A stretch of 64,000 bases of DNA from Myxococcus stipitatus (lineage in GTDB: Bacteria; Myxococcota; Myxococcia; Myxococcales; Myxococcaceae): positions 9,062,501 through 9,126,500 of the forward strand of contig NZ_CP147913.1 in the NCBI RefSeq assembly GCF_037414475.1, read 5' to 3'. A program made the translations under genes and the position numbers. Positions 25,967 through 35,019 of this stretch are shown piece after piece. The number at the start of each line of letters is the position of its first letter. Within the stretch, counting starts at the first letter, position 1. The notes below the pieces were generated by a model, which was not told the DNA's origin, did no database searches, and was given only the letters and a program-made list of their open reading frames with translations.

Positions 25967-26752
25967 TCAGGCGGGGGTCGTCATCCAGCGAGTGAGGTCC
26001 TCGCCCAGCGCCGCGAGCAGGGCGGTCTGCTGCTGGCGAAGGAAGAAGTGACCTCCCTCGAAGTGGCGGACTCGGAAGTCGGCGTGGCGGGTCTCCTCGC
26101 GCCACGTCTCCAGACGGGCGAGCGGGACGTGCTTGTCGTCGGTGCCGCCCATCACGGAGATGGGGACGTCCAGCTTCACCGGCGACGGGCCGTTCTCCCA
26201 CCACGCCAGCGCGAAGTCCGCGCGCAGCGTGGGCACCAGCAGCTCCAGCAGCTCGCGGTGCTGGAGGATCTCCTCCGGCGTGCCGTCGTAGCGCCGCAGC
26301 TCCTCGATGAACTGCTCCTGCGGGAGGTGGTGGATGGGCTTGCGGTCCGACTCGCGAGGCGCGCCGGCCGCGGCCAGCACCAGGCCTCGGGGGAGCGGAC
26401 CGTTGCGCGCGTACAGCCGCCGCGTCAGCTCCAGCGAGATTCGCGAGCCCATGCTGTAGCCGAAGAAGACAAAGGGCCTGTCCAACAGCGGCGCCAGCAC
26501 GGGCAGCAGGCCGTCCACCAGCGCGGGCAGGTTGTCGAAGGGCTTCTCCATCAACCGGCGCTCACGGCCGGGGAGCTGCACCGCGCAGAGCTCTACGCCC
26601 GGCGGAAGACCTCCTTGCCAGCTGCTGTAGATGGATGCGCTGCCGCCCGCGAAGGGCAGGCAGAACAAGCGCAGGCGCGGGTCCGGTTGGGGCTTGCGGG
26701 AAGGAAACCAGCGGTCAGGGGCGTTCGGGTTCGAGGCGGGCGCACTGGGCAT
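25967..26752 (-). CDS. Type II thioesterase (alpha/beta hydrolase)
   Basis: Editing thioesterase that removes wrong acyl groups from PKS/NRPS carrier domains. The 261-residue chain has CLPFAGGSASIY early, the nucleophile elbow FGYSMGSRISLEL (Ser ~98), an Asp in VMGGTDDKHVP (~205) and the catalytic His in FEGGHFFLRQQ (~235), the full triad of the GrsT/TEII family. Start at 26752 gives a short polar leader before the first strand. It lies tail to tail with the phosphopantetheinyl transferase gene and back to back with cysD, a layout that suggests a secondary-metabolism support module. Confidence 0.92.
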   Translation of the reverse strand: MPSAPASNPNAPDRWFPSRKPQPDPRLRLFCLPFAGGSASIYSSWQGGLPPGVELCAVQLPGRERRLMEKPFDNLPALVDGLLPVLAPLLDRPFVFFGYSMGSRISLELTRRLYARNGPLPRGLVLAAAGAPRESDRKPIHHLPQEQFIEELRRYDGTPEEILQHRELLELLVPTLRADFALAWWENGPSPVKLDVPISVMGGTDDKHVPLARLETWREETRHADFRVRHFEGGHFFLRQQQTALLAALGEDLTRWMTTPA

Positions 26753-26916
26753 GACGTATGGCTCTGTCGCACAGCCGAGGAAAACGGGTCAAGCCCTCGC
26801 GGCTTCGAGAGGGCTGGAGACTTCCGTTGGACATGCATGACTGACGTGTTTGACTTGGTATTCGTGAGTGAGTGGGCTCGCGGGGCTCGGTGGTGGCCGT
26901 GGTAGCTTTCAGCGCC

Positions 26917-27822
26917 GTGAGCTACGAGCTGTCGCACCTGGACGCCCTCGAGGCGGAGTCGGTGTTCATCATCCGGGAGGTGGTCGCCGAGCTGGACAGC
27001 CCGGTGCTGCTGTTCTCGGGTGGCAAGGACTCCGCGGTGATGTTGCACCTCGCGGTGAAGGCGTTCGCACCGGCGCCGCTGCCCTTCCCGTTGCTGCACG
27101 TGGACACGGGGCACAACTTCCCGGAAGTGCTCAAGTACCGGGACGCGCGGGTGGGAGAGCTGGGCACGAAGCTCCTGGTGGCGTCCGTGCAGGAGGCCAT
27201 CGACGCGGGGCGGGTGGCGGAGGAGAAGGGGCCTCGAGCCTCGCGCAACCGGGCGCAGACGGTGCCGCTGTTGGAGGCCATCGAGAAGCATCAGTTCAAC
27301 GCCGTGTTCGGAGGCGCGCGCCGGGACGAGGAGAAGGCGCGGGCGAAGGAGCGGGTGTTCTCGTTCCGCGACGAGTTCGGGCAGTGGGACCCGAAGAACC
27401 AACGTCCGGAGTTGTGGAGCCTCTACAACGGCCGCCATCGCCGGGGGGAGCACCTGCGGGTCTTCCCGCTGTCCAATTGGACGGAGCTGGATGTGTGGCA
27501 GTACATCGCGCGCGAGGGTGTGGCGCTGCCGTCCATCTACTTCAGCCATCGCCGCGAGGTGTTCCGCCGGGATGGGATGTGGATGGCGTGGTCGCCCTAC
27601 CTGCCGCTGCTTCCGGGCGAGGAGGTGAAGACGGCCTCGGTGCGGTTCCGCACGGTGGGGGACATGACCTGCACCGCGTGCGTGGAGTCCACCGCGTCCA
27701 CGGTGGACGAGGTGATTGCCGAGATTTCCGCCTCGCGAATCACCGAGCGGGGGGCCAGCCGCGCCGACGACAAGTTCAGCGAGACGGCGATGGAAGACCG
27801 CAAGCGGGAGGGCTACTTCTAG
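26917..27822 (+). CDS. cysD: Sulfate adenylyltransferase subunit 2
   Basis: Small subunit of ATP sulfurylase, forming adenosine 5'-phosphosulfate from ATP and sulfate. FSGGKDSAVMLHLA (~residues 31-44) is the PP-loop, followed by LLHVDTGHNFPEV, FGGARRDEEKARAKER and FPLSNWTELDVWQYI, all family signatures. GTG 26917 gives 301 residues, as in E. coli CysD (302), whereas the longer frame adds hydrophobic residues of no use. The stop TAG shares its G with the GTG start of cysN. Together with cysN and cysC it makes PAPS for cysteine synthesis or sulfotransfer. Confidence 0.96.
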   Translation: MSYELSHLDALEAESVFIIREVVAELDSPVLLFSGGKDSAVMLHLAVKAFAPAPLPFPLLHVDTGHNFPEVLKYRDARVGELGTKLLVASVQEAIDAGRVAEEKGPRASRNRAQTVPLLEAIEKHQFNAVFGGARRDEEKARAKERVFSFRDEFGQWDPKNQRPELWSLYNGRHRRGEHLRVFPLSNWTELDVWQYIAREGVALPSIYFSHRREVFRRDGMWMAWSPYLPLLPGEEVKTASVRFRTVGDMTCTACVESTASTVDEVIAEISASRITERGASRADDKFSETAMEDRKREGYF

Positions 27823-29078
27823 TGGAACTTCTTCGATTCGCGACCGCGGGCTCCGTCGACGACGGCAAGAGCACCCTCATCGGGCGGTTGCTCCACGACA
27901 CGCGCTCGATTCTGGAGGACCAGCTCGCGGCGGTGGAGCGCACCAGCCGCGCGAGGGGCGATGAGTACGTCAACCTGGCGCTGCTGCTGGATGGCCTGAA
28001 GGCCGAGCGCGAGCAGGGCATCACCATCGACGTGGCCTACCGCTACTTCGCGACGGCGCGGCGCAAGTTCATCATCGCGGACACTCCGGGGCACCTGCAG
28101 TACACGCGCAACATGGTGACGGGTGCGTCCACGGCGGACCTGGCGCTCATCCTGGTGGATGCGCGCAAGGGCGTGCTGGAGCAGACGCGGCGCCATGCCT
28201 TCATCGCCTCGCTGTTGCGGGTGCCGCACCTGGTCCTCTGCGTGAACAAGATGGACCTGGTAGGCTTCGACGCGGCGGTCTTCGAGTCCATCCGCGACGA
28301 GTTCCGCAAGTTCTCCATGAAGTTGGACGTGGCGGACCTGACGTTCATCCCCATCTCCTCGCTGGGGGGGGACAACGTGGTGACGCGCTCGGAGCGGATG
28401 CCCTGGTACGAGGGCTCCACGCTGCTGCACCACCTGGAGAACGTGCACATCGCGTCGGACCGCAACCTCATCCACGTGCGCTTCCCGGTGCAGAGTGTCA
28501 TCCGGCCCATGTCCACGAAGTACCCCGACTATCGGGCGTATGCGGGACAGGTGCTGGGCGGGGTGCTGCGGCCGGGCGACGAGGTGATGGCGCTGCCGTC
28601 GGGCTTCACCACGCGCGTGAAGACGTTGGAGCTCGCGGGGCGTGCGGTCGCGCAGGCGTTTCCGCCCATGTCCGTGAACGTGTCGCTGTCGGAGGAGCTG
28701 GATATCAGCCGGGGCGACATGCTGTGCCGGCCGGGCAATCCGCCCATGATGGGGCAGGACCTGGACGCCATGGTGTGCTGGCTGGCGGAGGGCGTCTCCC
28801 TTCAGCCGGGCTCACGCTTCGCGCTGAAGCACACCACGCGCTCGGCGCGCGCGCAGGTGAAGCATCTGCACTACCGGCTGGACATCAACACGCTCAGCCG
28901 CGACGAGAAGAGCCCGAAGCTGGGGCTCAATGAAATCGGGCGGGTGACGCTGCGAACCACGGTGCCGTTGTTCTTCGACGAGTACCGGCGCAACCGCCAC
29001 ACGGGCAGCTTCATCCTCATCGACGAAGCCACGAACGCGACGGTGGGCGCTGGGATGATCAACGGCCCCGCTGTCTGA
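27822..29078 (+). CDS. cysN: Sulfate adenylyltransferase subunit 1 (GTPase)
   Basis: GTPase subunit that couples GTP hydrolysis to APS formation. AGSVDDGKSTLIGRLL is the P-loop (residues ~9-24), EREQGITIDVAYRYF is the switch I region, DTPGHLQYTRNM is G3 and CVNKMDLV is G4; C-terminal beta barrels follow. About 418 residues, shorter than E. coli CysN (475) and not fused to CysC, which follows as a separate gene. GTG start overlaps the last base of the cysD stop, so the two are translationally coupled. An in-frame upstream extension through the cysD region is only a shadow. Confidence 0.95.
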   Translation: MELLRFATAGSVDDGKSTLIGRLLHDTRSILEDQLAAVERTSRARGDEYVNLALLLDGLKAEREQGITIDVAYRYFATARRKFIIADTPGHLQYTRNMVTGASTADLALILVDARKGVLEQTRRHAFIASLLRVPHLVLCVNKMDLVGFDAAVFESIRDEFRKFSMKLDVADLTFIPISSLGGDNVVTRSERMPWYEGSTLLHHLENVHIASDRNLIHVRFPVQSVIRPMSTKYPDYRAYAGQVLGGVLRPGDEVMALPSGFTTRVKTLELAGRAVAQAFPPMSVNVSLSEELDISRGDMLCRPGNPPMMGQDLDAMVCWLAEGVSLQPGSRFALKHTTRSARAQVKHLHYRLDINTLSRDEKSPKLGLNEIGRVTLRTTVPLFFDEYRRNRHTGSFILIDEATNATVGAGMINGPAV

Positions 29079-29079
29079 G

Positions 29080-29643
29080 GTGCGCATGGTGCCGCGAGAC
29101 TCCGGATTCATCCTCTGGTTGACGGGCATGTCGGGCGCGGGAAAGAGCACGCTCTCGCGAGCGCTGCGCGCGCACCTGGAGCCCTTGCGGTCCGTGGAGG
29201 TGATGGATGGCGACGAGGTCCGTACCTGGCTGACGCGGGGCCTGGGCTTCTCGCGCGAGGACCGCGAGGAGAACGTGCGCCGCATCGGACATGTGGCGCG
29301 GCTGCTCGCCCGTCACGGAGTGGGCGTCATCGTCGCCGCGATTTCGCCGTACCGGAGCTCTCGTGCGGAGGTGCGCCAGTTGGCGACGGACGCGGGGCTT
29401 GCGTTCGTCGAGGTCTACATCCAGGCGCCGCTGGACGCGCTCATCGCCCGGGACGTGAAGGGGCTCTACAAGAAGGCGCTGGCGGGGGAGCTGCGGAACT
29501 TCACGGGAGTCTCGGACCCGTATGAGGCGCCCGAGTCCCCCGAGGTCGTCGTCCGCTCCGCCGAGGAGCCGGTTGAGGCGGGACTGGAGCGCGTGTTGGA
29601 GGCGCTCCAGTCCAGGGGCTTGCTGGCGAATCGCGCGGCCTAG
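29080..29643 (+). CDS. cysC: Adenylylsulfate kinase
   Basis: Phosphorylates APS to PAPS. Walker A GMSGAGKSTLSRAL (~16-29), MDGDEVRTWLTRGLGFS (the DGD/lid motif), FVEVYIQAPLDALIARD and KGLYKKALAGEL are the APS kinase signatures. GTG 29080 or ATG 29086 may be the start; it follows the cysN stop by one base. Its TAG stop shares the palindrome CTAG with the stop of the convergent MBL gene. PAPS supply next to phosphopantetheinyl transferase and thioesterase genes could serve sulfated metabolites as well as cysteine synthesis. Confidence 0.95.
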   Translation: MRMVPRDSGFILWLTGMSGAGKSTLSRALRAHLEPLRSVEVMDGDEVRTWLTRGLGFSREDREENVRRIGHVARLLARHGVGVIVAAISPYRSSRAEVRQLATDAGLAFVEVYIQAPLDALIARDVKGLYKKALAGELRNFTGVSDPYEAPESPEVVVRSAEEPVEAGLERVLEALQSRGLLANRAA

Positions 29644-31241
29644 CGCAGGACGCGCTCCATCTTCACGTAGGGACGCTCGGCGGGGATGCCCTTGCCGCGG
29701 CAGTGCTCGATGAACTTGTTCGACTCGATGAGCTGCGGGGCCGTCTCGTCGTAGACGAGGATCATCACGTGGCGCAGCCAGGGCTCCTGGCCCATGGCGT
29801 AGACGTAGACATCCTTGGGCGTCAGGTGGTTGGTGATTTCGATGGCGCGGGCGCAGTCGGAGCCGTTGAGGCGCCGGGTCTGGTCCATCTTGCGCGGCAG
29901 CGGGTTGGTGAGCAGCGGGCCGTACATCCAGCTCATGGGGCCGCCTTCGCACTCCATGCCCAGGAACAGGATGTCGATGGGGCCGATGATGTCGCGCAGG
30001 TGCTGGTACATGCGCGGCTCCAACGCGTTGGAGTCGGCCGCCATCAGGATGGACTTGCCATCCAGCCGCACGAGGTGCGCCGTCTTGGCCTGCACGGCCA
30101 GGTCGCTGTGCTCGCCGAGGAAGGGCAGGCCGGTGATGGAGCCGCCCGGCACGGGAATCTCCTGCAGGTCGTCGATCTCCACCACGTTCTTGAAGCCGGT
30201 GTGGTGCAGCATCAGCCGCAGCGAGGGGTCCGCCAGCGAGTTGCCGTTGTTGCGAGGCACGATGATGGTGCCCACGCGGTGGCGCAGCTGGATGAGCGTC
30301 TCCATCATCAGGTGGTCGGCGTGGCCGTGGGTGATGACCACGTAGTCGATCTTCTCGGGCAGGTCCGCGTGCGTGAAGCGCGGCAGGTCCGTGGGGAACT
30401 CGTAGCTGATGACGGGGTCCGTGAGGATGCTGACGTCCTTCGTCTCCAGCAGCACGCAGGCGTGGCCGAAGTAGCGCACCCGGACACCCTCGCCGTCATA
30501 GCGGGGCGCCTTGCGAGGCACGGTGTCGGTGAACAGGTCCGCGAAGGCGGCGGACGCCGAGGCCGGCACGCCGAGCATTTCCGCCACCTGGCCTGGCGAG
30601 CCCGGCGTGTGGCGCATGCGGAACAGCGCGTCCAGGCCCTCGTGGCGGTAGGGCACCTTGAGCCACAGCGGCGCGTCCTCCTCGAGCCGCGGCGTGCTGA
30701 AGATGTAGGGGCGCCAGTCCTTGTCCACCTGCATGAGCGTCACGCTCTGCGAGGACTCCTGGTAGAAGCGGCTCTTGTAGAGCAGGGGCTCGATGTAGCG
30801 GGCGCTGGCTCGGTTGCTGAGGTCGTACGTGAGCTCCACGTAGCCGCGCAGCATGTCCGGCACCTTGGAGTAGAGGTGCTCCAGCGACGCGCCGTTGTTG
30901 GGCGCGAGCAGCTGCTCCAGCTCTCCCACGGCCTTGGTGTACGCGAGCATGTGCGCCTGCTCGCGCTGGGTCCGCTCTAGCAACTCCTTGACCCGGGGCG
31001 CTCGCGCGGCCGGGTGGTTGATGAAGGGGCCCCCCATCAACATGGGGTTCTTCAGCGCGGCCACGTGTACATCGGGATTCGCGACGAACGACTGCATCAG
31101 CTTCAGATGCAGGTTCGTCACGAACATGGGCGCCGTGGCGGGCGACAGCAGGAACCACCACGCGTACCACTGGTTGTACAGGGGCTCGATAGCCACGTTC
31201 GGCTTGAGGTACATCGGTCGGTCGAGCATCGGGTTCTCCAA
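29640..31241 (-). CDS. Large MBL-fold protein resembling CmlA-type beta-hydroxylases
   Basis: A 533-residue protein with a unique N-terminal domain of ~255 residues (starts MYLKPNVAIEPLYNQWYAWW) and a C-terminal MBL-fold domain with VRVRYFGHACVLLET, ITHGHADHLMMETL (HxHxDH, ~315-320), LGEHSDLAV (Glu where many family members have His, ~373-380) and MAADSNALEP. Size and layout match CmlA, the di-iron enzyme that hydroxylates a carrier-bound amino acid in chloramphenicol biosynthesis, which also has a Glu in the third ligand position; CmlA itself has Glu in the second, where this protein has the ordinary His. Neighbouring phosphopantetheinyl transferase and thioesterase genes fit such a role. 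Identity with CmlA function is inferred. Confidence 0.7.
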   Translation of the reverse strand: MENPMLDRPMYLKPNVAIEPLYNQWYAWWFLLSPATAPMFVTNLHLKLMQSFVANPDVHVAALKNPMLMGGPFINHPAARAPRVKELLERTQREQAHMLAYTKAVGELEQLLAPNNGASLEHLYSKVPDMLRGYVELTYDLSNRASARYIEPLLYKSRFYQESSQSVTLMQVDKDWRPYIFSTPRLEEDAPLWLKVPYRHEGLDALFRMRHTPGSPGQVAEMLGVPASASAAFADLFTDTVPRKAPRYDGEGVRVRYFGHACVLLETKDVSILTDPVISYEFPTDLPRFTHADLPEKIDYVVITHGHADHLMMETLIQLRHRVGTIIVPRNNGNSLADPSLRLMLHHTGFKNVVEIDDLQEIPVPGGSITGLPFLGEHSDLAVQAKTAHLVRLDGKSILMAADSNALEPRMYQHLRDIIGPIDILFLGMECEGGPMSWMYGPLLTNPLPRKMDQTRRLNGSDCARAIEITNHLTPKDVYVYAMGQEPWLRHVMILVYDETAPQLIESNKFIEHCRGKGIPAERPYVKMERVLR

Positions 31242-31426
31242 GCGAGGCTCGATTATCTTGGAGAGTTCAGAGTCAGGGAAGCACGATGATGCAGTCGTCC
31301 CTGGTAGAGCGAGGGTACGGCACCTGTCGGGTCTTCTTGTCTGTGCGCCTTGTACATGCGCTACAGTTTCCGAGGGTTTTGGCGGTTGCGCAGGATTTGC
31401 GCGGCGGCACGCGGAGGCTCACGACC

Positions 31427-32629
31427 ATGACTTCACCCTCGGCATCCTTCGAAACGTCATTGGCGGGATGGGCCCGGAAGCTGGCGCCCTCGGCCATCCA
31501 AGACATGCTCCAGAAAATCACCCGGCCAGGCGTCTACTCGCTGGCGCTGGGGCTTCCCGCGGCGGAACTGTTCCCCACGGAGGGGATGGCGGAGGCGGCG
31601 GCGAGGGTGTTGGCGGAGCAGGGTGGGGCCTTGCAGTACTCGCCCACGCTGGAGCCGCTCCGGGAGCAGGTCGTCGCGCTGATGGCGCGGCGGGGTGTGC
31701 GGTGTTCGCCGGGGCAGGTGTTCCTGACGACTGGGGCGCAGCAGGGGATGAACCTGCTGTCGAGGCTGCTGCTGGAACCGGGGCAGGCGGTGTTGTTGGA
31801 GGACCGAGTGTATTCGGGTTTCCAGCAGGTCTTGGACCCGTTCCAGTCGAGGCGCCTCACGGTGCGGAGGGATGCGGAGCGGGGGTTGGACCTGGATGGG
31901 CTCGAGTCGCTGCTGGCGTCGGGAGAGAGGCCGGGGCTCTTCTACACGATGAGCGATGGGCACAACCCGCTCGGGACGAGCCTCGCGATGGAGGCGCGGG
32001 AGCGGCTGGTGGGGCTGGCGCGGAAGTACCGCATGCCGGTCATCGAGGATGATGCGTATGGCTTTCTCCGGTACGAGGAGGAGGCCGCGCTACCGCCGCT
32101 GCGTGCGTTGGATTCGCAGTGGGTGTTCTACGTGGGGTCGTTCTCGAAAATCCTGGCGCCCGCGCTGAGGGTGGGCTGGGTGGTGGTGCCGGAGTCGATG
32201 GTGTTCCGGTTGGCGACGGTGAAGGAGTCGAGTGACATCGACACGGCGACCTTCACCCAGCGCATCGTGCTGGCGTTTCTGGAGTCCGGGCGGTTGGACG
32301 GGCACCTGGAGAGATTGCGGCGGGAGTATCGGACGCGGCGCGACACGCTCCTGCGAGCGTTGGAGACGCACCTGCCGCCGGGGGCGAAGTGGACTCGGCC
32401 GAGTTACGGGATGTTCGTCTGGGTGGAGCTGCCCGAGGGGCGTGACACCACGGTGTTGCTGGCGCGTGCGTTGGAGACGCAGCAAGTGGCCTACCTGCCG
32501 GGGCAGGCGTTCAGGGTGAGCGGGGGACGTTCGGCGTCCCACTGCATGCGCTTGAACTTCTCTCACTGTGAGCCGGCGCGAATCGAGGAAGCGGTGCGCC
32601 GGCTCGGTGGAGTCTTGAGGGAGGGGTGA
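31427..32629 (+). CDS. PLP-dependent fold-type I aminotransferase (2-aminoadipate/aromatic type)
   Basis: A 400-residue class I/II aminotransferase. Landmarks are LALGLPAAELFP, TTGAQQGMNLLSRLLLEPG, TMSDGHNPLGTSL (Asn-Pro binding PLP region), VIEDDAYGFLRYE (Asp bound to PLP N1), VGSFSKILAPALRVGWVVV (Lys Schiff base in SFSK, ~240) and CMRLNFSHC (Arg for the substrate carboxylate). This set is shared with LysN/ARO8-type enzymes and with the aminotransferase half of MocR regulators, but there is no HTH domain here. ATG 31427 is chosen because GGAGG lies nine bases upstream. Divergent from the MBL gene. Confidence 0.88.
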   Translation: MTSPSASFETSLAGWARKLAPSAIQDMLQKITRPGVYSLALGLPAAELFPTEGMAEAAARVLAEQGGALQYSPTLEPLREQVVALMARRGVRCSPGQVFLTTGAQQGMNLLSRLLLEPGQAVLLEDRVYSGFQQVLDPFQSRRLTVRRDAERGLDLDGLESLLASGERPGLFYTMSDGHNPLGTSLAMEARERLVGLARKYRMPVIEDDAYGFLRYEEEAALPPLRALDSQWVFYVGSFSKILAPALRVGWVVVPESMVFRLATVKESSDIDTATFTQRIVLAFLESGRLDGHLERLRREYRTRRDTLLRALETHLPPGAKWTRPSYGMFVWVELPEGRDTTVLLARALETQQVAYLPGQAFRVSGGRSASHCMRLNFSHCEPARIEEAVRRLGGVLREG

Positions 32630-32636
32630 GGTTCCC

Positions 32637-33617
32637 TCAGGGGTGGGGCTGGGAGGCGGCGGGCTTGTTCTCGGCGCCTTCGATTTGAATCTGCTCGAGG
32701 GCGGAGTCCTTGACCTCGATCTTCGCCTGGGACTTCAGGCGCTCGAGGAGGCTCTCCATGGACTTGGACCGGCGCTCGCCTTGGAGGCGGGCTTCGATGC
32801 GGGGCTTGGCCTGTTCGAGGGACTGGTCCATGCCGGCCTGGCGGCTTTGAAGCTTGACGAGGTGGATGCCCTTGTCGGTCTCGACGACCTGGCTGAGCTC
32901 GGACGCGGATTGGAGGGCGAAGGCCGCGTCCGTGAAGGCGGAGCCCCATGCCTGGGTCAGCTCTTCGCGACTGCGGTAGCCGAGGTCTCCGCCGCTGGAC
33001 TTGGAATCGGTGTCCTGTGACGTCTTGGTGGCGGCGACCTCGAAGGCGGTCTTGAGGGGATCGGACTCCTTGGACTTGATGTCTGCGAGGAGCTTCACGG
33101 CTTCGGCGCGGGCCTTGGTGCGGAGGGCGGCGTCGGCTGTGGGGGCGACCAGGAAGATATGACTGACGCGGATCCGCTCGGGCTTGATGAACTCGGAGCG
33201 GTGCTCGTCGTAGTACTTGCGCAACTCCACTTCGTCGAGAGGGGCCGCGGCGGCGGCTTCCTGCTGCTTGCGCAGGAGCTTCTGCACCATGGCTTTCTCG
33301 AGGGTTGCCTTGACGTCGGGGTCGTTCTCCATCCCCTGTCGTCGAGCCTCCTGCACGAGGAGTTCGAAGCGGATGAGGTTGTCGACGAACTCCTTCTTCT
33401 TCTCCATCGTCGCGTAGCGGCTGCGGACGAAGAGCGGCTGTTCGTCCAGCTTCGACTTGACCTCCTGGGCGGACAGGGACCGGTCATTGATGACCGCGAC
33501 GACGGGCCCGGAGTCCAGGGTGCTCTGCGCCGCAGGGCGGGAGGAGCTGTTGCCACAGGCGGAGAGGGCGATGGCGGCGAGGACCGAGGACAGGATTCGG
33601 GTGGTGCGTGTGGGCAT
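32637..33617 (-). CDS. SurA/PrsA-like peptidyl-prolyl isomerase lipoprotein
   Basis: A 326-residue lipoprotein; start at MPTRTTRILSSVLAAIALSAC (Cys21), nine codons inside a longer open frame. The N-terminal SurA-type helical region (VVAVINDRSLSAQEVKSKLD, then ELLVQEARRQGME) precedes a parvulin-like domain of ~100 residues with IRVSHIFLVA, GGDLGYRSREEL and IHLVKLQSRQ, the conserved strand pattern of rotamase family 1. Such proteins help fold exported proteins in the periplasm. Its control region (33618-33760) abuts the accessory island. A fragment with a similar N terminus appears on the other side of the IS at 35666. Confidence 0.85.
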   Translation of the reverse strand: MPTRTTRILSSVLAAIALSACGNSSSRPAAQSTLDSGPVVAVINDRSLSAQEVKSKLDEQPLFVRSRYATMEKKKEFVDNLIRFELLVQEARRQGMENDPDVKATLEKAMVQKLLRKQQEAAAAAPLDEVELRKYYDEHRSEFIKPERIRVSHIFLVAPTADAALRTKARAEAVKLLADIKSKESDPLKTAFEVAATKTSQDTDSKSSGGDLGYRSREELTQAWGSAFTDAAFALQSASELSQVVETDKGIHLVKLQSRQAGMDQSLEQAKPRIEARLQGERRSKSMESLLERLKSQAKIEVKDSALEQIQIEGAENKPAASQPHP

Positions 33618-33981
33618 GGGTGGAATCAGGAAGAGGGGCTCCATCTTGCGCAGGCGTCTCGAAGATGGACGACGGTGTGGAGTGTATCTCTAACGCGGCT
33701 CGAAGTGGGAGCTCCACGCGTGTCGCGTTGATTTGGGACCTGCGTTGAAACGTGGGGAGTGCGTGATGCACTCCGTATTCCAGACAACGATCAGGGTTGG
33801 CCCAATCTGTGAAGGCCAAGGCGTGTCAGGTCAAAGTCGTTGGACCGGTCAGGGGCCGCAATTGGGTTTACCTGGGGATGCATGCTTTCTCTCTGTTCAG
33901 TTTGTGCAGGTTCGAGGAGAACCGGCCGAATCACAAGCATTCGTACGGAGGCGTCCTCAGGGGCCTACGGCCTGCGGAACC
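33618..33981. other. Spacer upstream of the isomerase lipoprotein, left flank of the IS3 element
   Basis: Holds the presumed promoter of the minus-strand isomerase gene. A plus-strand frame from TTG 33797 runs 73 codons and continues into the IS end; it has CAGGG before it but no family resemblance, so it is not called as a gene. Otherwise nothing is recognised. Confidence 0.35.
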
Positions 33982-34014
33982 TGTCAACGTGAATGAGACA
34001 GTGAAACTGAGAGA

Positions 34015-35019
34015 TTAGTGCGCAGCCGCCTTTGAGTTGGGGAGGTGCGCGGGGTTGTTAATCCAGACAGCGTTCGGAAGGGCCTGGGGCTTCGGGAGTC
34101 CGTGGGGGAATCGCTCGGGATGAGCGGCGAAGGCTGCCTCGAGGACGACGGCGCGGGCCGAGAGGCGCGCGTGGGCCAGGCCGTGGTGGACGTCGTGAGG
34201 GGTGAGCAGACCCAGTCCCGAGTGGTGGTGCTCCTCGTTGTACCAACGGAAGAAGTCGGCACAGAAGCCGCGTGCATCCTGGAGGCAGCCGAAGACGCGG
34301 GGGAAGTCGGGCCGATACTTCAGCGTCTTGAAGTGGGCCTCGCTGAAGGGGTTGTCGTTGGAGACGTGGGGCCGGGAGTGCGTCTTCGTCACGCCGAGGT
34401 CCGCCATCAGCAGAGCCACGGGCTTGGACGTCATGGAGGAGCCACGGTCCGCATGAATCGTCAGCTGGCCAGGTTGGATGCCCTGGCGCTCGCAGGTTTG
34501 CGCCAGGAGCTTCTGGGCGAGCGCGGCCGACTCGCGGTGCGCCACCATCCAACCGACGACAGCGCGGCTGTACACGTCGAGGACGACGTAGAGGTAGAAG
34601 TACGTCCACTTTCCTGGGCCGTGCAGCTTGGAGATATCCCAGCTCCAGAGTTCGTTCGGCTTCGTCGCGTGCACCTGGGGCACCGGATGGTTGGGGTGGC
34701 GCAGTTGGTTGCGGCGCTCTCGTACCTCCTGGTTCTCGGCCAGCACCCGGTACAGCGTCCGCTCCGAGCACAGGTAGCGCCCTTCATCGAGCAGTTGCGC
34801 GTAGACTTCCGCGGGCGCCGCATCCGCGAATCTCGGCTCGTGCAGTACGCGGAGCACCTCGGCCCGCTGCTCGGCGGACAAGGCCCTTGGCTGGCGACGT
34901 CCACGGGCCGCCCCCTGCGTCGGCCGCAGGCTCCGGTAGAAGGTGGCTCGCGACAGGCCCATCACCTGGCACACCGGAAAGACTCCCAGCTCTCCCACGG
35001 CCTCTCGTGCCGCCGCCAT
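34015..35019 (-). CDS. IS3-family transposase OrfB (DDE domain)
   Basis: Catalytic part of the transposase. From ATG 35019 it is 334 residues with the HTH-21-like FPVCQVMGLSRATFYRSLRP start, then the integrase-type core: ELWSWDISKLHG (first Asp), TIHADRGSSMTS (second Asp) and SNDNPFSEAHFKTLK (Glu), followed by FRWYNEEHHHSGLGLLTP. The frame is open upstream past the A8 slippage site at 35070-35077, so in most of the protein's life it is made as an OrfAB fusion. The ATG overlaps the orfA stop as TGATG, so independent start is also possible. Looks intact. Confidence 0.9.
   Translation of the reverse strand: MAAAREAVGELGVFPVCQVMGLSRATFYRSLRPTQGAARGRRQPRALSAEQRAEVLRVLHEPRFADAAPAEVYAQLLDEGRYLCSERTLYRVLAENQEVRERRNQLRHPNHPVPQVHATKPNELWSWDISKLHGPGKWTYFYLYVVLDVYSRAVVGWMVAHRESAALAQKLLAQTCERQGIQPGQLTIHADRGSSMTSKPVALLMADLGVTKTHSRPHVSNDNPFSEAHFKTLKYRPDFPRVFGCLQDARGFCADFFRWYNEEHHHSGLGLLTPHDVHHGLAHARLSARAVVLEAAFAAHPERFPHGLPKPQALPNAVWINNPAHLPNSKAAAH

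Noticed and set aside
26868-27821. Open frame fused to the front of cysN
   Set aside because: Shadow of cysD in another frame; cysN starts at the GTG that shares its first base with the cysD stop.
33797-34018. Plus-strand frame running into the IS3 left end
   Set aside because: Starts with TTG, no family resemblance, and the end is IS sequence; kept only as a note on the spacer.
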